A DNA stretch of 64,000 nt from Parcubacteria group bacterium (GTDB lineage: Bacteria; Patescibacteria; Paceibacteria; UBA9973; UBA2103), in assembly GCA_028286605.1 (NCBI GenBank), contig JAQBRE010000002.1, positions 310,001 through 374,000 of the forward strand, in the 5' to 3' direction. The notes under the pieces are model-generated. The model was not told the DNA's origin. It saw only the letters and a list, made by a program, of their open reading frames with translations, and did not search any database. Shown piece after piece: positions 58,720 to 64,000 of the stretch (positions are counted from its first letter, which is position 1; the number at the start of each line of letters is the position of its first letter). The translations under genes and the position numbers were made by a program.

Positions 58720-59557
58720 CTTCGATAAGGGTCCACGGGAAGGGGCCTTCACGCGGGATAAGGAAACCAGATGCGCTCGGATGGCCGTTGCCGCCGAACT
58801 TCTGCGCGATCTTGCTTACATCTATCGTGCCATCGCCGCGAATAGAAACGCCGTATCCGTTCGGATGCGCGGTTATCACGAGCGCGAACGGGCCCTTCTT
58901 GCGCGCAAGCTTATTGCCGATAAGTGATTTCATGGATTTCATCGGATGGCTCGATGCGAAATATATTTTATGGCCTTCGAATGATACGAGCTTCGCGTGA
59001 CCAGCCGCCTCTTCTGCTAACAACTCGAAATATTCAGCGTAAATACGAGTCTTTTCGAAAAACGGTTCACGTTCGATAGGATCATCAAGCTTCTTTGCCA
59101 TTTCGTCCCATGATTCGAACGTAAGAGGATGTACTTCGAGATATGCCATCAGAGCTTTCGTGTCAGGAAGTGCGAACAGGAAGAGATCGTCATCCTGCAC
59201 GTGAGCAAGCAGTGTTGGAAGGGGAGTTTCCGGATGAAAATAACGCCAAGCAATGCCCGCACCAGACAGTTCAGTTTCGTACACGTATTCAGGCATCGCC
59301 TGTATGACGTCAGCGACACCTTCGTGATGATCGAGCACCGTTACTTTAGAGGCGATTGATACGAAGTGATCCATATCTTCCTTCGCATAGCAGAAATCTA
59401 TAAAATAGAGATGCGCCCCCTCAAGACCTTCCTGCAAAGGAGTACCGCGATGTAGCGGGAAGTATTCAGCCGAATCACCGAACTTTTTCCACGCGGCATA
59501 AGCCCCTCCGAAGCCGTCGGGGCAGTTACCGTGATAGAGAATTACTGTGCGTCCCAT
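58700..59557 (-). CDS. DHH-family phosphoesterase
   Basis: 285 residues. DHH motifs: HGNCPDGFGGAYAAW (Asp14), FIDFCY (Asp54), DHHEG (76-80), and the DHHA1-type C-terminal GGNGHPSASGF (about 258-268). Family members hydrolyse nanoRNA, c-di-AMP or inorganic phosphoesters; the exact substrate is open. TATAAC (complement 59564-59569) ends 6 bases before the ATG at 59557. Leads an operon with tsaD and probably valS. Confidence 0.88.
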   Translation of the reverse strand: MGRTVILYHGNCPDGFGGAYAAWKKFGDSAEYFPLHRGTPLQEGLEGAHLYFIDFCYAKEDMDHFVSIASKVTVLDHHEGVADVIQAMPEYVYETELSGAGIAWRYFHPETPLPTLLAHVQDDDLFLFALPDTKALMAYLEVHPLTFESWDEMAKKLDDPIEREPFFEKTRIYAEYFELLAEEAAGHAKLVSFEGHKIYFASSHPMKSMKSLIGNKLARKKGPFALVITAHPNGYGVSIRGDGTIDVSKIAQKFGGNGHPSASGFLIPREGPFPWTLIEDETAGN

Positions 59558-59563
59558 ATATAG

Positions 59564-59569
59564 GTTATA
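59564..59569 (-). promoter_or_regulatory. -10 box of the DHH gene
   Basis: TATAAC on the minus strand, 6 bases before the start codon. Confidence 0.5.
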
Positions 59570-59587
59570 GCGCATTTCTGCCTAGTG

Positions 59588-59660
59588 TGCGCGGTGTAGG
59601 ATTCGAACCTACGACATCGTCAACGTCAATGACGCGCTCTACCAACTGAGCTAACCGCGC
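59588..59660 (-). tRNA. tRNA-Val (anticodon GAC)
   Basis: 73 bases. Acceptor GCGCGGT/ACCGCGC, discriminator A, anticodon stem CGTCA/TGACG with loop TTGACGT, T arm GTAGG-TTCGAAT-CCTAC. CCA not encoded. Confidence 0.96.
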
Positions 59661-59761
59661 ATATCGAACTGGAAGCAGAATAGCGCATCTCGGGGTTATC
59701 TTCAACATGAAGGGCGGTACTCATGTACGTGCAAAACTCCATTTGCGTTGCACGGAGGTCG

Positions 59762-59767
59762 TATACT
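59762..59767 (+). promoter_or_regulatory. -10 box of the TIG-domain gene
   Basis: TATACT ends 8 bases before the ATG at 59776. Confidence 0.55.
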
Positions 59768-59775
59768 ATTTGTAT

Positions 59776-60327
59776 ATGAAAAACAATTACGCGTGGGCGA
59801 TTATCGTGCTCGTTCTTGTAGTGGCAGCCGGAGCAATCTGGTTCATGATGAATAAGGCGAACGTTCCGCTTCCTGATGCCGCAACGACGGTTGGCACAGG
59901 AACCACCGGCGCAACTCATACCGGTACTGCAGGAGGAGTTAAGACGACTTCTTCAGGAACGGTGGTAACGACTGACACTCGTCCTAAGATCACGAGCATC
60001 AATCCTGCACAGGGCAAGCCAGGCGCAGTTGCTCAGATCAAGGGTGTGAATTTTGACAGCTCGACGAACGTCATTACCTTCGGTCCTTCCAAAGGTCTTC
60101 ATCGTGCGGATGGTACTGCAGACAATCAGGTAGGATCACTTGCCTCATCGGATGGCACGACTCTTAGCTTCACGGTACCGACGACTCTCCAGAGCGGCAT
60201 GCTCTGTGACCAGTCCAACGTATGTAAGACCTATGGCACAGGTTCAATCGCAACGGGCGTATACGATGTTACGGTCATCAACAAGAATGGCCTCAGCAAT
60301 ACGTTCCCATTCAGCGTCATTCAATAA
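59776..60327 (+). CDS. Membrane-anchored IPT/TIG-domain protein
   Basis: 183 residues. N-terminal anchor (about 6-24), Thr/Gly-rich linker (about 30-72), then one Ig-like IPT/TIG domain (about 75-183) with PKITSINPAQGKPGAVAQIK and the closing YDVTVINKNGLSNTFPFSV. Surface adhesin-like module. Start at 59776 is set by the -10 box and anchor; the frame is open further upstream. Confidence 0.78.
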   Translation: MKNNYAWAIIVLVLVVAAGAIWFMMNKANVPLPDAATTVGTGTTGATHTGTAGGVKTTSSGTVVTTDTRPKITSINPAQGKPGAVAQIKGVNFDSSTNVITFGPSKGLHRADGTADNQVGSLASSDGTTLSFTVPTTLQSGMLCDQSNVCKTYGTGSIATGVYDVTVINKNGLSNTFPFSVIQ

Positions 60328-60337
60328 TTAATCCTTT

Positions 60338-60374
60338 AAAAAACACGGCCTTGCTATGCAAGGCCGTGTTTTTT
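60338..60374. terminator. Bidirectional terminator
   Basis: 17-bp perfect stem (60338-60354 with 60358-60374), 3-base loop, A6/T6 ends; serves the TIG gene and the convergent beta-helix gene. Confidence 0.92.
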
Positions 60375-60393
60375 AATACCCACCCACAAATAT

Positions 60394-62493
60394 CTAGAAT
60401 AGATTCGCCAGGAACGTTCGTAACCAAGAAGCGAATACGCCAACCGAGGCAAGAAGGGAAGTGTGCGATACGACAGGAGCAATAGAGACCTGGCCCTGAT
60501 ATTCATAGGCGCCACGATCATAGGTTCCATCTGCGCCGCGAGTAACGCCGTATGCATCAACATTGTACGGTGAGCCGAGACTCACGCCTGGATTGAGTGG
60601 CGCACTCAGATGGTAATCGCTCGTGAATACGTCAGTGCCGCTGCGAACGAATGGATCGGTACTCGAACCAATCTGAGCATTTGTATCATTCAGAGCTGCA
60701 CCGGGGTTTTCGTCCACTGGAGTAGGAACACCGCTGGTTCGAACGTTTTTTGAGAAGTAATCGTTCGCGTGCGTTACGCCAAAGAAGCCGAATCCGTTAC
60801 TTTGGTTGTTGTACCAGATATTGTTATAGACCAGATTGTTCGTGCCTTGTTCTATATGAAGCGCACCCACTGACGAGTTCTTCATATTCACCACGTCGTT
60901 GTTATAGAACTGAAGATTATCCATTTCCTGCAAATCATTTCCCGTATGGTAGTAGTAGATGGTACTGACGCTGTCAGAGAAGATGTTTCCATAGATGCTC
61001 CAGTTCGTAGATATTCCAAGATTAACTCCCGCGAATACGCCCGTCCCATTAATATCGTTCCAAATATTATTACGGAACGTCCAATTATCATTGGTTCCCT
61101 GTGAGGAGACGCCTTCAGCATGATAGTTGGGGCAGATTGGATCGGTGTAGCCGGTGCTCTTCACGCCATCAATGGCATTATCTTCAATAAGAACGTTACT
61201 CCAATTGTTGAGATAGAATGCAGCACCGAACAAATTGTGCAGATAGTTGTCGCGGAAGGTGAAACCAGTTCCACCTGTCGTTCCGTTTATGCCGCGCATC
61301 GGGAACGTTATGTCACCAGCATACGCGTTAACGTGCTCAATCGTGAGATTAGAGACCGTGTTAGTAAGCTGGAAGAGCATATGGAAGCCATTGCAGACTG
61401 GATTAGTCTGCGTAACGGTAATGCCGAAGCCGCTCGTCCAGTTTCCTGGGCCTCCCCCGGTTGAACCGTCAAGCACGTAGTACGGGGTCGTGTAGTTGAA
61501 CATCGGGAACGTGGCCGTTCCGGTTCCATAGGAAGAAATCCAGCCCGTATCAGTTCCGTGATTGCTCTGGGTGGCTTTCTTAACGGTTATTAGTGTACTG
61601 CCAGAGGCCGCATCGCTGAAGGTGTGGATGGCATATTCTGTTCCGGAGCCGCAGAGGTAATAGGTATCACCGCGCACCAATGATTTAGGAAGGTCGAGAT
61701 AGGCGTTGGTCCAGTCAGCACCGGTATGTGTGCCTGCCGTTGCGTCAGGACACACATATACGAACGTAGGATCCGTAACCGTTGGAGTTACTGGCACTAC
61801 CGGTAGTACTACGGGAGGCTTATTGGATATCGGAGTAGGCGTAGGGTCCGGCGTCGGGGTAGGTGTGGGAGTAGGCGCTGGCGGAGTAACGGTGGTCGTT
61901 TGAGTATTCGTATCGGATGTACCGGTAACTGAAGAAACAGTATTCGTAACGGTCGAAATAATCGTGCCAAGCACGGATGTTGATACTGGCGTCGATGCAG
62001 GAGCCGGAGACGGCGCAGAAGATACGGCTGGTGCAGGCGCGCCCGTGTTTGAGGAAATACGCGGAACGCTTGGCGACACATATGTGGATGGTGAAACTGC
62101 TGAATGTGCAGCAACAGGAATTTGAGGAGCAATACCCAAGAGGGAATAATCCTTGAGGCTGTCGCTTGCCTTGACGGGTTGTCCCTTGGTAGCAGGGATG
62201 ATGACTCGCGTCATGAGTCCGTATGCTCCGGGTGCTGAAACGATGACAACCGCGATAAGTACTAACTGAAGGAAAATGCTCGTCTTGCTGTGCGCAGGAG
62301 CCCTTTGAACCGAGGAATATTGGGTCTGTGAACGCAACGCGAAAGGTCCTGTCTGGATTTTCAGGATAGCAAATGCGCCATTTACGTCTTCCGCACTCGA
62401 CCCTTTAGAAGTGAGGTCTTTAAGAATGTCTTCTTCAGAATGCCCTGAGGCCTGTTTCTGACGTATGGTGTCGAGAAGTTCCTGGCTAGCCAT
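60394..62493 (-). CDS. Surface protein with cytoplasmic helical head, TM anchor and right-handed beta-helix (2)
   Basis: 699 residues, same plan as 49446-51305. Charged helical head (LLDTIRQKQASGHSEEDILK, then LTSKGSSAEDVNGAFAILKI, 1-47), a membrane helix (about 73-96), Ser/Pro/Thr linker with PTPTPTPDPTPT (about 205-225), beta-helix region (about 245-640) with a Trp/Asn-rich 'NLTIEHVNAYAGD', 'FTFRDNYLHNLFG', 'WTFRNNIWNDING' series, and a hydrophobic C-terminal helix after SHTSLLASVGVFASWLRTFL. The beta-helix resembles secreted polysaccharide lyases; catalytic residues were not identified. Confidence 0.75.
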   Translation of the reverse strand: MASQELLDTIRQKQASGHSEEDILKDLTSKGSSAEDVNGAFAILKIQTGPFALRSQTQYSSVQRAPAHSKTSIFLQLVLIAVVIVSAPGAYGLMTRVIIPATKGQPVKASDSLKDYSLLGIAPQIPVAAHSAVSPSTYVSPSVPRISSNTGAPAPAVSSAPSPAPASTPVSTSVLGTIISTVTNTVSSVTGTSDTNTQTTTVTPPAPTPTPTPTPDPTPTPISNKPPVVLPVVPVTPTVTDPTFVYVCPDATAGTHTGADWTNAYLDLPKSLVRGDTYYLCGSGTEYAIHTFSDAASGSTLITVKKATQSNHGTDTGWISSYGTGTATFPMFNYTTPYYVLDGSTGGGPGNWTSGFGITVTQTNPVCNGFHMLFQLTNTVSNLTIEHVNAYAGDITFPMRGINGTTGGTGFTFRDNYLHNLFGAAFYLNNWSNVLIEDNAIDGVKSTGYTDPICPNYHAEGVSSQGTNDNWTFRNNIWNDINGTGVFAGVNLGISTNWSIYGNIFSDSVSTIYYYHTGNDLQEMDNLQFYNNDVVNMKNSSVGALHIEQGTNNLVYNNIWYNNQSNGFGFFGVTHANDYFSKNVRTSGVPTPVDENPGAALNDTNAQIGSSTDPFVRSGTDVFTSDYHLSAPLNPGVSLGSPYNVDAYGVTRGADGTYDRGAYEYQGQVSIAPVVSHTSLLASVGVFASWLRTFLANLF

Positions 62494-62539
62494 GAAATTT
62501 CGTTTCCGGATTCATGAGGAAATAATAGCACTAGTTTTG

Positions 62540-62611
62540 TGACTCCACGGGGAATCGAACCCCGATTTCAGCCGTGAAAGGGCCGCGTCCTAACCGTTAG
62601 ACGATGGAGCC
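62540..62611 (-). tRNA. tRNA-Glu (anticodon TTC)
   Basis: 72 bases. Acceptor GGCTCCA/TGGAGTC with one G-T pair, discriminator A, anticodon loop CTTTCAC, T arm CGGGG-TTCGATT-CCCCG. CCA not encoded. Confidence 0.95.
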
Positions 62612-62633
62612 TTCTGTGAAGGCGGCACCAGCC

Positions 62634-62669
62634 TATCCTAGCATTTTTGGGCCCAAAAATGCTAGGATA
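62634..62669. repeat. 36-bp perfect palindrome with divergent tRNA promoters
   Basis: 62634-62651 and 62652-62669 are exact reverse complements with no loop; centre GGGCCC. Each arm contains a TAGGAT box (complement 62635-62640 for tRNA-Glu, 62663-62668 for tRNA-Ser), 23 and 26 bases before the mature tRNA 5' ends. Confidence 0.93.
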
Positions 62670-62694
62670 CCAAGGTTCAACCAATTTTTACCCT

Positions 62695-62779
62695 GGAGAG
62701 GTGGCAGAGTGGTCGAATGCACCGGTTTCGAAAACCGGCGTACCGCAAGGTACCGGGAGTTCGAATCTCCCCCTCTCCG
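62695..62779 (+). tRNA. tRNA-Ser (anticodon CGA)
   Basis: 85 bases. Acceptor GGAGAGG/CCTCTCC, discriminator G, anticodon stem CCGGT/ACCGG with loop TTCGAAA, long variable arm (TACCGCAAGGTA), T arm with GTTCGAATC. CCA not encoded. Confidence 0.95.
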
Positions 62780-62784
62780 CAAAT

Positions 62785-62814
62785 AATGAACGCCTGCTTC
62801 AGCAGGCGTTCATT
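62785..62814 (+). terminator. Terminator after tRNA-Ser(CGA)
   Basis: 14-bp perfect stem (62785-62798 with 62801-62814), 2-base loop; no long T-run. Confidence 0.7.
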
Positions 62815-62855
62815 CGTATCTGCTAGTATAGATAAATATCAGTTATTGCACTGTC

Positions 62856-63236
62856 ATGATCCAGCACCTCACTATTCACGTTAATGACATTGAGAAGAGT
62901 AAAGAATTCTATCTCGAAGCACTGAAGCCGCTAGGTTATGAATTGATTAGTGATCATCCAGAATGGAAACTCGCCGGCATCGGGAAAAACGGAAAATCTG
63001 AGCTGTGGATATATGCAGCTGAAGGAGCAAAGCAAGTGGGGCACGTTGCGTTCGCAGCACTTAGTAAGGAGGAAGTGGATGGTTTCCATGCCGCAGCGCT
63101 TACTCATGGTGGCACCGATAATGGTGCGCCGGGATATCGCAAGGATTATGCTCCGAACTATTACGCATCGTTCGCGTTTGATCCGAGCGGTAACAACATC
63201 GAGACAGTGTTCATGGATCCCGATCCAACGATCTAG
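62856..63236 (+). CDS. VOC (glyoxalase/bleomycin resistance) superfamily protein
   Basis: 126 residues. Two betaalphabetabetabeta units: HLTIHVNDIEKSKEFYLEAL at the start and HVAFAALSKEEVDGFHAA with FAFDPSGNNIETVF at the end. Potential metal ligands His4, His68-type and Glu near the end (NIETV). Closest in style to small lactoylglutathione-lyase-like proteins; substrate unknown. Methyltransferase gene starts 6 bases after its stop. Confidence 0.88.
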   Translation: MIQHLTIHVNDIEKSKEFYLEALKPLGYELISDHPEWKLAGIGKNGKSELWIYAAEGAKQVGHVAFAALSKEEVDGFHAAALTHGGTDNGAPGYRKDYAPNYYASFAFDPSGNNIETVFMDPDPTI

Positions 63237-63242
63237 CGATTC

Positions 63243-63818
63243 ATGGTGACATCCGCCGAGTGGCTAGAACTTTTCTTGAACCTGATCGTCTTGGCCTTCG
63301 GATTCAAACTCGTGTCCGAAATAGCCCGCAACGGAAAGGTACCGCCTTTCATACGTACGCGTACCCTGATTGCGCAAGAGATCGCTGATGCGTTCGGAAC
63401 GCTTCCGAAAGGAAGCGTCGTGTATGACCCTGGCTGCGGCGATGGACGAGTGCTTTTTGCTATCGCCGCGAAGAATCCGGGCGTGCAGTGCGTCGGCATC
63501 GAATTGCGCCTGTTCCCATACTTTCTGGCACTGCGTCGCCGCGCTGCATTCCTGCGAGAGTATCCGGAAGCGAAAGTCAGGGTTATTCGCGGCAACAGCT
63601 TCAAACAGGATCTTTCGTCCGCAACGCATGTGTATACGTATCTTTATCCTGAAGTGCTAGATAGATTGTTACCTAAGTTCGAGAAAGAGCTTCACCCCGG
63701 CACTATACTTATTTCGCTGGATTTCAAATTCTTGAAGAAGATATCAGAACGAATAATTCCGCTTGCGCACGCAGAGAAAGGGAAGCTGGGTGAAACGTTA
63801 TATGTATACCGCTTCTGA
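63243..63818 (+). CDS. Membrane-associated class I SAM-dependent methyltransferase
   Basis: 191 residues. Hydrophobic N-terminal segment (about 8-25), then a Rossmann methyltransferase with motif I VVYDPGCGDGRV (about 59-70) and acidic loop GIELR (Glu87). YLYPEVLDRLLPKFEKELHPG takes the motif IV-V position, reminiscent of DOT1/FAM173-type lysine methyltransferases; protein substrate is a guess. Cotranscribed with the VOC gene and overlapping the endonuclease V start by 17 bases. Confidence 0.82.
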   Translation: MVTSAEWLELFLNLIVLAFGFKLVSEIARNGKVPPFIRTRTLIAQEIADAFGTLPKGSVVYDPGCGDGRVLFAIAAKNPGVQCVGIELRLFPYFLALRRRAAFLREYPEAKVRVIRGNSFKQDLSSATHVYTYLYPEVLDRLLPKFEKELHPGTILISLDFKFLKKISERIIPLAHAEKGKLGETLYVYRF

Positions 63819-64000
63819 TTTTAAGGTAACGCCGAAGGAAGCAGTGCAGCTGCAGAAGCAGCTGCGTGAACAGGTGAAGCTCGTGCCGCTTGAGAAAGCG
63901 CCCGTACTGATAGGTGGTTGCGATGTGAGCATGAATCGATTCGCGAAAGAAGGGTTCGCCGGCTTCGTTACGCTTACGTATCCCGAACTGGTACTCATCG
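63802..64000 (+). CDS. nfi: Endonuclease V, N-terminal part (cut by window edge)
   Basis: First 66 residues of deoxyinosine 3'-endonuclease, which nicks DNA or RNA near inosine. AVQLQKQLREQVKLV and IGGCDVSMNRFA, with the metal-binding Asp41, then FVTLTYPELVLI match the family opening. Starts inside the methyltransferase gene (17-base overlap), so it is translationally coupled. Confidence 0.85.
   Translation, partial: MYTASDFKVTPKEAVQLQKQLREQVKLVPLEKAPVLIGGCDVSMNRFAKEGFAGFVTLTYPELVLI

Noticed and set aside
1..64000. CRISPR array, insertion sequence, prophage or rRNA
   Set aside because: No regularly spaced direct repeats, transposase, integrase, phage structural genes or rRNA sequence were seen.

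Overview
The window looks like a compact chromosome segment of a Patescibacteria (Candidate Phyla Radiation, Parcubacteria-like) bacterium. Grounds: moderately GC-balanced DNA; tiny or overlapping gene junctions; many small single-pass surface proteins; a characteristic gene set (LemA-HtpX, RNase J with a disordered N-terminus, DUF192, lmo0937-type peptide, VKOR plus DsbA, cluster-free EndoIII and MutY, ValRS without a C-terminal coiled coil, TsaD with an insertion); and tRNA genes without encoded CCA. No marker 16S rRNA is present, so the placement is inference.

Layout. 1-5.5 kb: RND efflux pair, MliC-like protein, stress-type protein, MltG, TrmB regulator. 5.6-9.1 kb: TypA and small genes. 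9.3-13.9 kb: DEAD-box helicase, RelB/YafQ toxin-antitoxin, lysine-rich proteins, DsbA-like protein, FMN reductase. 13.9-17.5 kb: a 1204-residue secreted SGNH-hydrolase/peptidoglycan-binding protein. 17.5-24.2 kb: MsrB/MsrA, VKOR, bactofilin-like membrane protein, Bcp, EndoIII-MutY, MFS. 24.3-29.7 kb: orphan MazF/PemK, RNase J, tethered solute-binding protein, SecG. 30-34.3 kb: GroES-GroEL, LemA, coiled-coil protein, HtpX, tRNA-Ser. 34.4-42.1 kb: DsbA 2, Ogt, DUF192, class Ia ribonucleotide reductase, a G1-type glutamic peptidase. 42.2-49.4 kb: RNase P RNA, TPR/polymerase-like membrane protein, MurJ, LepA, FtsB-like protein, glutaredoxin, tRNA-Arg. 49.4-62.5 kb: two paralogous beta-helix surface proteins flanking DoxX, tRNA-Phe, DUF2914, Hsp20, PrsW, ValRS, TsaD, DHH phosphoesterase, tRNA-Val, TIG protein. 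62.5-64 kb: tRNA-Glu, tRNA-Ser, VOC protein, methyltransferase, start of endonuclease V.

The most striking signal is how genes start. At least 25 genes have a TATACT/TATAAT-like -10 hexamer ending only 6-10 bases before the start codon, which predicts mRNAs with no or almost no 5' leader. Against this background four stand-alone genes (5613-6011, 8612-9049, 17573-17860, 29323-29736) have a purine-rich Shine-Dalgarno sequence (strong in three, weaker in the fourth), most with a recognisable promoter 28-36 bases upstream and their own terminator, and look transferred. Other unusual structures are a 27-bp perfect inverted repeat whose right arm is the first nine codons of mltG with the promoter in its loop, and a loop-free 36-bp palindrome between divergent tRNA-Glu and tRNA-Ser that carries both -10 boxes.

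Functionally the segment combines envelope construction (MltG, MurJ, FtsB-like, SecG, surface proteins), oxidative folding and repair (VKOR, two DsbA, MsrA/B, Bcp, Grx), proteostasis (GroESL, Hsp20, HtpX, PrsW), translation (TypA, LepA, ValRS, TsaD, six tRNAs, RNase P) and DNA precursor supply and repair (NrdAB, EndoIII, MutY, Ogt, EndoV). No CRISPR array, rRNA, insertion sequence or prophage was seen.
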